Source: Eublepharis macularius
Lineage: Eukaryota; Chordata; Lepidosauria; Squamata; Eublepharidae
Direction: 5' to 3'
Assembly: GCF_028583425.1 (NCBI RefSeq)
Contig: NC_072801.1
Span: forward strand, 11,490,001-11,554,000
Length of the DNA stretch: 64,000 bases
A program made the translations under genes and the position numbers. The notes below the pieces were generated by a model. The model ran no database searches and was not told the origin of the DNA. It was given only the letters and a program-made list of their open reading frames with translations. Shown one piece after another: positions 47,601 to 59,600 of the stretch; within the stretch, counting starts at the first letter, position 1, and every line of letters starts with the position of its first letter.

Positions 47601-50600
47601 TGAACGTGGGCAGGTCTAAAGAGGGCAGCCCTTGGTGACACTCAAGTGCAACTTTCCTTAAATGTCCGAAAGTCAGATATGGTAGAGAAAAGCTACTGCA
47701 CCAGTGAAATTCTATTGATGGCTATATGACCAACAGGAGAACACTCCCCTCCCCCGATACCAGAGACTCAAAGAGCAGTCCCAAAGTCCATCTGTAAAAT
47801 GCTTAGCTAGAAACTAATCCCCATAGAAGCGTAGCTCAGAAATACTCCAGACTGTTGTAGAAGCCAAGAATGGACAGAACCAGGCAGGTGGGGTGCCAGG
47901 GAAGAAGAGGGATGTTGTCCATATCTATAACCCCCTCCCGCTTACCATATAGTGCTGACGTGAAAATGTGGGTATAAGTATAAACACTCCCATGAAACTC
48001 AGTGAGTCTGAAAAACAGTGCCTGTCCCTCCAAATTGTGCCTACACAGCCACATCACTGCTTAGGATACTGTGCAGTTCACAGCACATGCCACACAAAGG
48101 CAATGAACTTTTCCAATAAGAATGATGGGTCAGCAACATGATAGTTTCCAAAGAAAAGCTCTGAGTATGAAGTAGCAATGTTATGGTTGCATAAAATTCA
48201 TTTTAAAATGTATCTACTTCCTATCTACTCTGAGACATTTTTCTTACAGTCCACTGCAAACAAAGGGGGTGGGGGATCACCACCAACTGTATGAACCTGT
48301 ATCACATGCTAGTGGGAAAGGAGTCCCAGCCAATAAAGTTTGCATGGAATTAACTGGGTTTGTGACATTCCCAGGATATAAGTAAATCAATGCCAATGTC
48401 AAGAAGGAAATTTTGTTGCTAAATCCCATAAATATGCCAACAATTGCCCACACAGGTGCTTTCTCTGTGGTGGCGCACATCTTATGAGGTCAGGAAAGCT
48501 CCTACTCTCTTAGCTTTCTGCAAACTATGTAAAAGTGAATTATTTAGGAGGGCTTTCTGCCCAGATGATAGGGCTATGTCATTAAAAATAGCTCAGAGAG
48601 ATGCTTTGATAGAAACAGGAACTATATGCTACATTGCTGGGTACTGTCTGCTAATGCAGATAACCACTGCTAGGGAGTAGGGTGTGTGATTCGGGTTTCG
48701 GATTTGGGTAAAGTAACCAAATCAGACCCAGTTTGCAATGATTCAGGATTTCCGAATTGGGCCTAGATTGCTGGGCCCGATTTGGAAACCTCGAAGCAAA
48801 GCTTCCCAAAGCTATTCGTATTGCTTCGGGAAGCTTCAGGTTGAGAGGTTTAAATACCCCTTTACGTGCCGCTTTGCAGCAGCACAGAAAGGGGCATTTA
48901 AACCCATAGATCAGCTGTTTGGAAGGGAGATCCCTGCCAAGCAGCTGATTTGGGGTGTCTCCATTGCCCTGCGGTGGAGGAGGAGGTGGTGCGGGCCCCA
49001 CAGGAGCCGGCTCTGCACTTCCCCACCGCCCAGCTGGCCGCTGAAATGGCGGAGGCGCCGGCTCTGGCCCTTCCCACTCCTCAAATGGCCGCCGTGGCAA
49101 AGGAGGAGGGAGTAATTGGGGGGCTGGTGTAGGGGAGCTGAGAGACAGGCAGCTTCCCCCTTTACTTCAGTATGCTCTGAATCTTTACGGAGCATACCGA
49201 AGCAATTTAAATATCCAAAGCCGGAGCGGCTTGCTGCTTCAGCTTTCGGGGTATTGCAGATCATTTTCTAATTTTTTCCAGATGCACAAAACTACTAGGG
49301 AGTATCCCCGTTGCTTAACATGCCATGTAAATTAGTTGTGTGTTGTTTTAGAAGTTTTCATCTCTATGCTTGACTTTATGCTTGCTCTCAAATTTCCTGC
49401 TACCATACCCTATTTTATTTGTTCACTGAATATCCTAACACTTGTTCATTATGGTATTTGCTCAGTGAATGTCCTAGCTGTTGATTATATTGTATTTCAC
49501 TTACACTATGTAATTCTCCTTGGATCTCAGTGAGAAAGACGGACTATAATAAACAAACCAACAAATAATGAACCAAGCTGTGAAGTGCAGGATCCCAGCC
49601 TTTCTGTACATACCTTTTCTGCTGCCATGTGTGGGGGACACTGCACACTATGGAACTGAACATCAGGGCTGTGACAAAGGAGAAGAGCACCAAGTAGATC
49701 AGCCCTTCCACGCCATCATAGCAGAAGCCTGTCAGTGCTTGGACATAATCCTAAGGACAGAGGTCACAGGAGGAATTTGAACCCAAGTCTCCTAGATCCC
49801 AGGCCAGCACTCTTAACCTCTACACCACACTTGCTCAGTAACGAAACACAAAACACCACCAGCAAACATTATGGGGCCAAAGAGAGGAAGGAGTACTTGC
49901 AAACATCGACGTTTGGTTTTTATTCTGATATAAAAGTGACACAGGAAGGTGGCACGGTATAGCCTGATTTGGTCAGATTTCAGAAACTAAGCAGGGTTGG
50001 CCTCCATCAGATACTTGAATGGGAGACCACTGATGAAGGCTGGGGTTGCTCTGCAGAGGAAGACAATGGCAAAGCAGCTCAGCTCCCCACTTGCCTTGAA
50101 AGCCCATTGCGGGGGACACTATAAGTTGGTTGCGACTAAATGGCACACATACATATAAAAGGGACAAGAGACTTCCGCTCATAAGGTACTATGGAGCACG
50201 CAGGGCATTTAAACACCTGCGTTGTATGATAAAAGCTCAAATTCTGATCAAGCTGTCTGGTTTCCTTCGCACTTCTAGGCAAACTCAGACCTGAAAACTC
50301 AAGTCCTTGATTTCCCAAAAAGTCAGAGCTGCGATTCCGGGCAGTTTTCTTGTGCAGGGTTCTGTATATCATAATCCACTCACAATCACAACAACGCAGC
50401 CATCAACACTCCAAAGCATCTATGGCGCTCACCAAATGCAGGCTCCGACAGTCCACCAAGGCTGTCAAGTGCTGCAGGTTGATTTCAGTGGAGTTCAGAA
50501 CTTCCTGGATCCGGTTCAGGTATTCCTGTGGGCAAAGACATCGGGGGGAAGAGTTGAGCATACGCTTGCCGCTGCTTTCTTTTGCTTTCCTCATGGAAAT

Positions 50601-53600
50601 GAAAGCAAAAATATGCTCAAAAACATATCCAGATTTACCTTGGAGGTGGGATACTCCCTGACGGCCGACCTCATCAGCTCCAGCACGTCGTCATGCATTT
50701 CCACCAGGGCTTTGTGGCTTCCCGACAGCTTCTGCTCAAAGCACAGAACACAAAAAATGGCATCTCAGTCCTCAGGGCTGAGGGAAGCGGCCCTCTCCCC
50801 AATGACTGAACTGTGAATGGCAAGGTTGCTCTGAATTATTGAGGAAGTGTCTGTCCCACAACAGACAAGCAGCTGTGTGTGCCCTATTTCATTCCAAGCA
50901 GTGGGTTTCTGTGCATCTTTACGGGTTTACAGAAATATACATATGAATCAGTTTGGAAAAGAAACTGGTGGAAGTGAGAGTGCGCTAACAAACCAAAGTG
51001 GAAAAGAGCACAAAAGGTGCAGTTTCTAAAATGCACACAGTTGTAGATTTACTGCAACACATTTCAAGTGTTCCATTTCCCCCCATACATGTCTTTACTT
51101 TAAGTATCTTAACCTGAGGTCCATTCCATTCTCCTTCAAGGTTCTGCATCTTCCAAACCCATGGAATTTAGAAAAAAAAACTGACAAAGGAAATTTCAGC
51201 AAAATTGTGAAAGTTGCATGTCTTCCACATAAGCTGGATAAAATCTTTCCTTCGAAACAAACTTATATCCTATGATGACTAATGAGATGTTTCATGGAAG
51301 GTGCATTTGAATGGGCTGTAATTTTATTTCAGCAGACATGGCTTTAGTTATTGATTTTTTAAAATTGTATTTTATTGGACTATCAAAAAGAGTCCAGTAG
51401 CACCTTTAAGACTAACCAACTTTACTGTAGCATAAGCTTTCGAGAAAAACAGGTTTCGCTTACCATAACTGTTGTTCATCTAGGTCTTCCGTGCAGGCAC
51501 ACATGGGACTGCGCACGCGCAGGCCTGCCGATATCGGAGATTTTTATAGCTCAAAACCACCAGGGGGCGCTCTTGCCTTCCACCGCGCATGCGCGGCCAT
51601 TTTCCCGCCTAAATGGACTATAGAAGGCGGAGCGCCCCACACATACCCTCAGTTTCCTTTTCGCCGCCGATAGATGAGGTTTTTGGCTCTTCTACTCATG
51701 GGACTGCACAGGAAGACCGTGGACGAACCACAGTTCTCTTCGTCAGATGCATCTGACGAAGAGAACTGTGATTCTCGAAAGCTTATGCTACAATAAAGTT
51801 GGTTAGTCTTAAAGGTGCTACTGGACTCTTTTTGATTTTGCTACCAGAGACTAACACAGCTAACTCCTCTGCTTTTATTGGACTGTATTTGTTGATTGCT
51901 TCTACGAGCCAATTTGAGTGCAGAGAGGCAGAATACAACTATCCATACAAATAAATAAATAAATCTGTGCTGTGGCTGGCCAAAGCAAAACTTCAATCAT
52001 AAGAACGACTAAAAAAAAATCACAACAACAACCAATAAAAAATAGCCACAATAACAATAGCACTAAAGAGCTTAATGTAGTCCAATGAAAGGACAGTAGA
52101 AACTGTGTCTGCCTGAAAAAGAAAAAGGCGCATTCCCAGGTTGATCAGAAACTCACTTTTCCGCTGCCTCTCTCTTGACGTTTTCTGCCGTAATACTCCA
52201 AAAGCTACACAAAGAGTGTGTTACACAGGCAGACCATTTGTGAGGAAACACTCCAGTTTAGCAGTAGAAAAGAGCAAGAGTCCAGTTGCATCTATGAGAC
52301 TAACAAAATTGGTGGCAGGGGATCAGTATTCTGAGTCACAGCTCACTTCTTCAGATATCTGTGACTCACGAAAGCTCACACCCTCCCACCAATTTTGTTA
52401 GTCTTATAGGTGCTACTGGGCTCTTGCTCTTTTCTACTGCAACATACAGACTAACACGGCTACCCATCTTGATTTAACTCTGTTTTTAGTTTTTTTTAGG
52501 AGAATTTCCTGTCCAAGGTCCCGAATCTCTCCCATGATTCCTGTTGAAGGACAAAAATACATAGAATGGCAGTGGACCTGTGGCTTCAAGAGCATGTTCC
52601 AGACAAAAACACACAAAACAAATCAGAGAGGCGACTTCAAGAAGGAAAGGGATGGGTAAGAAAAGAAGTTTCTCTGCTCACTGCTGTTCCCTTTAAAACA
52701 CTACCCGCTCATTCCAGTCTCTGACCCAAACTGATCTCACTTAATTAACAGCCCTCCTTTTTCTCCCTATCCCATAAACCCATCAACCTTGCTTCTTATT
52801 CGTCTTGAAAGAAGATGAGATCATAGTCTCAGACTGCACAGCCACTTGCCATGGGAGAGAACAAGGCTCCGTCTTCCTCCTATCACTCTCATGAAAGCCA
52901 ACATCCTTTTTTTATTAGAAGATTCAACACACGAATACTAAAAATACACCTGATGTTAGGAGAAGCCAGTCTTGTGATTTGCTGCTAAGGTGTCCAGGCC
53001 TGCTGAAGAACAGCACAGTTAAAGGGAAGAGTGCATGCATTTGGCAGGGGAGGGGGGTCTATATCACTCACCTGCTGGAAGGGGTTTGGGTAACCAGCAT
53101 TGCAGGCAAGGTAATAGTTCAGAGTATCTGCAAAAAAGGAAAGATGAAATCAGAGATATCAATAAAAAAATTGTACCTGGCTCTGGTTATATCACTTTAT
53201 TCCTGTAATAGCTGAAGCTTTTGTTATGAGAATGTGAAACACCATCAAAGGTATATAAAGGTAAGCAGGGAAAAACCTGCTGGGGAGGGAGGAAAACATC
53301 GCAGAACCCTCCCATCAATGTATTTCATAAGACACAGTTACACTTACCTGTTCCTGGTGTTCATTATGGGGTCATCTTTGCAATTGCACACGGGAGCTGC
53401 GCATGCTCAGGCCAACTATTTTAAAAATCATCTTATGCCACCCACCCCGACCTGCCCTGAGGGGCTGTTCCAGAGGCATGGGGCAGAGACTCAACAGGCT
53501 CAGGCTGCAACTGTTACCAAACATGCCTTGGACAAAGAACACGTTGCTGGAGAGATCTTGCTGGAGAGGACATGTTTTCAACGATTCCCATTTTTCTCTG

Positions 53601-56600
53601 TTAATAGCTTTCCAGGCCTCTCTTCAGAATATTTATGATGTAAACAGTTGGGGGAGGGGGAGGGCAGCTTGTACAGAGGCAAACATCTTTTTCGGTCTCT
53701 CCATAACAATGGAGGAAGAAGGCCAGGGCCAGGGAGCTAGCTGGGGAGCGACACATACCAGACCCCCTGTTTCCTCGCAATGTGTCCCCCTCCCCAGATA
53801 TTGCATGCATTTTTCTTTCCAGAAGCTGGAAGACGCACCTGACAGGTCAGATGGCACAACAGAGCCAGCTTGCTTCTGCATGCTAGCAAGGGAACCCGCC
53901 GGCTGCTATTTATAATTCATCACAGCGCCCCACTTTGGGGCTCCTTCCAGCAGCTGCTCCATTCCTTCCCACTAAATCTCCTTCTCGTGTGCTGGGATGA
54001 CTTATGCCTGCAGTTCAGCTGAACAATTAAACGGTAAACAGTAAAAACTGCTTAAGTAGGTTCCAACTCAAGCATCCCCCTATGAGGGGATGTTTCTCAA
54101 TGGGCACTCCCGGCGCAGGCGCAAGGGATTCCAGGGCTCTACTGAAGAACCTCCTACTCCCCAAAAGTGGAGGAAAGCCAGAATTGGCTCCCTACTGTGA
54201 GGAAGAAGCAAATGGGCACCAGAAGACTCATGGAGGGGGGGGGGCGCTGCCACAGCACCCAGACACCACACTGGGGATCACTGAGCTCAGCACTACAGAT
54301 ATGAAATCAGAAGTACAGGAAGTGGGTCACAGCAAGACCCTTTCTTCACAGAGGAACTCATACTCGTCCTGCAGTTTCTGCCACCTGTAATGTGGACAAG
54401 TAGGTACTGGACGGGTATGAGATGTACATCCATCTCCCATTTGTTTATTTGTTTATTTGTTTATTTGTTTGTTTGTTTGTTTGTTTGTTTGTTTGTTTGT
54501 TTGTTTGTTTGTTTATTTATTTATTTATTTATTGAGTCGCTGCCTGACAGCTGTAGTGAAATGGCTAAAAAGAGGCAAATTGAAATTGAGTTCAGACAAG
54601 ACAGAAATGATGCTTGTTGGGAAGGCAGAGATCTTGAAGGACATCATACTCCCCACTTTTGATGGAGTTCGTCTGACCCTGGCAGACAGGGTTAAGAGCC
54701 TAGGGTTTGTACTGGATCCAGCGCTACTACTAGAAAAACAAGTGAAGGCAGCTGCAAAAGACGCCTTTTGCAACCTCACTCTAGCCTGGAAGATGGCTTC
54801 TCACCTTGACCTGGCCACCTGGATCCATGCTATTGTAACACACTACAAATAGGTCTCCCATCCAAATTAACAAGGCGTCATGAGTCAGCCTTGCCCTGTG
54901 CTCAGTGAAGCGTCATTAGAGGAAGAGCTGCCTGCAGTTCACTCCCACACTGACCCAGCTGCAGCTGACCTTGAGTCTGATGAACAGCCACTGTCTGCTA
55001 GTCAATCAGCAGAGCCTTCAGCTGTAACAGACTCAGCTGCAGAAGGCCACTCCTCCCCTCCCTCTTCACCAACACCCTTGCAGCGCCGGCGCTGTCAGAG
55101 ACGGGTAGAGCTGCAAGAACACAAGAGGAGGGCACACCTCATGAGTCAGCGGCAACTGCCAAACGACCAGGATGAATGAGTGAGGTCAGGATGTCTGCCT
55201 AGTAAGCGGCTGGCAGTTTAGCTCATTAAGACTTTGCCATAAAAACAGCTGGAAGGAGCAACGGTTTGTGGAAGCAACTAGTACACTTTATGGCTGCTCC
55301 ACTGGCCTTGCTATTGCTCAAACTCTGGTACTCTGGCCCTTGGACTGGGCATGACTCTTGGCTCCTCTGGAACTCTGACCCTTCGACTGAACTGGACTTG
55401 GGGCTTCTCTGGAACTCTGACCCTTGGACTGGACTCTGCTTATTCTTTGCTTCCTGGTTGTGACTGGCCTCTGCACTCTGGCCCCTGGGGGACTACGCCA
55501 GTACACAAGGAGACTCCAATCGGTGCAAAACACTGCAGTGCAACTGCTATTTAATTTTATCTATTTATTTTAGATTTTTATTCTGCCCTCCCCGCGGAGG
55601 ATGAACATTACCCCCATTCTGCAGTCACTCCACTGGCTACCTATCAAGTATGTGGAGACGTATCTTTATGGCACATGTCCCGAGTCACCTGGAAACACCA
55701 GCTGGGCAACCTGCCTGCACTATGTCATATACTCAGGTTCCAAAAAAAGGTGACAGCTTCAGTGAGAAAAAAAATTAAAATTAAACCACCACCAATCACT
55801 AACCGTTTGAGAGAGCTGTCTCCGACTTCATCTGCCGAGGACTGGCCCTACAGGAGCTGGGAAAGCCAATAATTCAGCACAGCCACAAAGGCACTCAGAA
55901 GCTACATTACTTGTGCCTGAAAGCCTGTTTGCAGAGCAGGCACAGCACAAGGGGTGGGCATGGAGGCACACCAGTATACTTCAATCAACACCTGGGGGAA
56001 AGTTCTCCAAACACACACACACACACATGCACACACAACAACAACTCAATCAACACAGATTGTTCCATGTTCAACTGCCAAGGATACTGCCAAACAGCTG
56101 GACTCAAGAGAAAGAGCTGTCATTGCTCCTCACATTCACCCATTATAGAAAGAAACCACTTTCCAATTCAAGTATCAGAATCATTCCAACCAGCTGCCCA
56201 GGCAGAGAGTCTGGTTGTACGTAACCCTCATTCAAGTTTACTAAACCATTTGGTAATAAAACACAATCCGTGCCCAAAAAATACACACATACAAAAAACC
56301 CAAGCTAGGCAAATGGCCTCCTGCCTCAAAAACAAACATCTTGGCTGCATTTGTGCTTCTCCTAGCAGCATGAGACGATTATCCCATCAGCGTTGGACTC
56401 CATTTGACTTTATCTCAGCTAATGAAGTCTAAATGAGCTGGGCACATAAATACCAAACTCCCCTTATGCCAAAAGCTTTCATTTCCCTCCTCTGCTCCAG
56501 TATTTTTGTCCCCCACAGCAAGCCTAAAACTGAAAAACAAAAGATGCCCATTGCGAAACCGACACTTAATCGAGTGATCTGATGTGCCATTTGTTCTGCC

Positions 56601-59600
56601 TACACAATTACTTTGGGTTAAAGTACTTCCGTTTCTGCTCCTCTGCACTGTCCCACAAGTTCATGAGGCCAGAAGGAAGGGTCCCTTTATGTTAGCTTAG
56701 CCGGGAGGTGATGAAGATCAAGGAAGAGGAAAAAATCAGCTCAATGGGGATTTTTTTAAAAAACCAAGACAGATTGTTAAAAATTTAAGTAGAGCAGAGG
56801 AAAAGTCACATATTTAAAACTTTCTAGCGTATGCTCAACCACTGAGCCACGGCTTCTCCAAAAGTGGTGCATTAAGAGGCCAGCAGAGATCCTTTCTAAA
56901 GAAAATCCGATACTCTAATACTTTAAAATCATATTCCGGGAAGAAGGGAGGGAAGGGACAGTGACCATGACCAACAGTTACCAAGGAACGTTGCTTTGCG
57001 TGCCCCCTATAAAATAACCACCAGAGACACGAGTCTGCTGAAAAACTAAGCAGCTGAACGGTGTCGACAAGACCAGGAAGAAACTCTTCCAGGCCCCCAT
57101 TAGCAACCCACACAGTCACCTCCTGCATACTCAAAGATCGCTGCACCAATCTACTCTCATCGACACCTCCACACTACTGTGGAAACACAGTTCCGTCATC
57201 TGACTATTCCCCACCGAGATCCAAATTAAAAGCATCATTTATCCACTCCATCTCTCTGTCTAGATCAGGAATGGTGGAGAGATTGTGTCCTGGGCAAGGG
57301 ATGCAATCACGCCTTTGTCACAGGTGTGTCAAGTATCTCACCTACTAAGTCCAATAAATCCACGGGAAGGCCTCCTAGGGTTGGACACTGAGGAAAGCTC
57401 GGTTTACATAAAGACCCTGAGGAAGAAAACCCTCAATTTCAGGTTGAGGAACATCTGTAGGATTTATTGAAGGGAAGGATGAAGCATTTTCCCCATTCGG
57501 GACATCTGTATTGGGAAGGCAACGAAATGAGAGCCAGAGGCACCGGCCATTTTAATTGAATCTCAAGTTAAATTCCATCAGTTTTCAGTGGCATCTCTTA
57601 GAAAAGAGTGTTGAATGGTGTCGCTATGTTTCATGGTTGAAGCAATGTGCAAATGATGCTTTTCCAAACAGAAAAACATCTGGATAGAGAACAGAGGACT
57701 GCGTGTGCTGTGAATATTCCTTTCACCGGGATGAGCCGGGAGTCCTGAATGCCTGATGGGAGACTTCTTCCACTGCATTTGGAGAAAGGGCTCTAAGCGC
57801 TCACATCCTGCCTCTTTTAACAGGAAGGAATACCCACTCAGCTTGAGACTTTCTAAAGCTAGAAAGTAGGGAGGGGCCCCTCAAAACTTGCATATGAGAA
57901 AATGGCTGTAGGACAAACAGCCCTCACCCAAAATGAACTGTGTATGTATGGTTAAAAGCAGCATACAGAGAACACCTATCAACTGATACACAAGGACCAG
58001 AAAAAGAGAAGGAACCACCAGATAAGTGGAAAAGAAATAGGAGAAAGGAAAGTCTTAGAGCTTCTGCCAGCCCTCACTATGGTAGGCAATGAACTGAGTA
58101 GAGACTCCCACCCACCAGGGGAAACAGGAAGCTGGTTCCACCAGAGCCAATGGAAAGAATCACTACATGAGACAACTTGTGCGGGTTGAAACGCAAGTTT
58201 TGAAGTATGTGCGCTCCAATGTCCCCATGTTCACTCTTCCCCAAGCTGAGCATATGTCCTGTAACTTCAGTCCATGCACGTGTCCTGTAACTTTGTGTAG
58301 CTGCATTTACGAGTTTACATACTCATAATCAGGGAGTTGCCAGTGCAGAGTGCCGATTTTGGTCAGCGTGGGGGAGGAAACCCATGCCAGTCCCTACATG
58401 GGATCGACTACCATGTGCCTGAAGTGGGCGAGTGAGCCGGAAAGTAACAGAGGAAACACGTGTAAGTGCAATCACATGCTCTATGCATGTAATTTGTCTC
58501 ATTTTTATTTGATCAGTTAAAAGCAAGGTAAGCGTAACTCTTTTTCACTTGATGTTATGTTATGGTTTCACAGTATTAAGCACTGATAGGCATTAATACC
58601 AGGATGGCTGACAGTCAAAATTCCTCACAATAGAATTGTTAATAATTGTAGCAATTAATAAGTATTGGGGGAGGGCATTTCTGCACAGACGCAAATCCCA
58701 TCTATGAAGTAGTAATGATTAGTATAGCTATGTTTCATGGTTGAAGCAATGTGCAAATGATGCTTTTCCAAACAGAAAAACATCTGGACAGAGAACAGAG
58801 GACTGCGTGTGCTGTGAATATTCCTTTCACCGGGATGAGTCGGGAATCCTGAATGCCTGATGGGAGACTTATGCAGCTGATGAGTTGAGACCTATGCAGC
58901 TGACGAGTTGTCCCTGGCATTTGGTGGTGGGGGGTTCTTGCAAGAAATGCTAGACCGATGGTGCCGTCCTAAAAAAAATTACACCCTTCTAAGTCAACAG
59001 ACCCAGAAGGGTGTGACTCTGCTTAGGAAGGCACTGTGAGTGTATCTTGGCACGATCCAGCAAAGCCCTCGACTTCTTAAGCAAGAATGCAAAGTTAGGT
59101 TGCTTAACAAAGAATAATTGGAACTGAAATGCTAAAAGAGTATAACATGCACTCCTATGATGAGACTGTATCTTTTTTTAAAAAGTAGGCCACACAGGAC
59201 AGAATTTAAGTTTACCCTTTATCGACATGATTCACACACAGTTACATTGTTTGATACTATTGTACTTGTATTCCATTTTTAAAATACATTCCTGACCAAG
59301 GTTTTCTGTAATACTGAAAGAAAAAAAATGGATCATTTGGCATAGAATGGTGACTGAAAAACAGAAAGCAACTGAGCTCGGGAGGTCATATCTGTATTTC
59401 AGAGCTAGAGCTACATTTTCAAGGCTGGGTGGAAACATTTAATTTTTCTCTATCTTATTGTTCCAGTCCATTTAACTGCCAAATTTCAGACAATGGTACA
59501 GAGTGTGTGTGTTTTTGTCAGAAGCGCTAGAATCTCCATTTAAAAAGCAGAAATGATTCTTAGATTCCCAGGACTATGAAAAGCCAAAATTGATCTGCAG

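Larger units (their letters stand above)
51383..51835. repeat. Foldback pair of an interspersed repeat
   Basis: The arms tcaaaaagagtccagtagca (from 51383) and tgctactggactctttttga (to 51835) are complements, and the match continues through cataagctttcgaga. The two halves meet in a perfect palindrome at 51729-51770. The left half is split by a DIRS-like insertion. Confidence 0.8.

Noticed and set aside
49950-50150. A 5S rRNA gene
   Set aside because: The 5S-like head is diverged and followed by a SINE body and tail, so it is a 5S-derived SINE.
57578-57778. Duplicated coding exon in the TTYH3 intron
   Set aside because: The 144-bp duplication has no matching splice-phase frame and no TTYH3 similarity.
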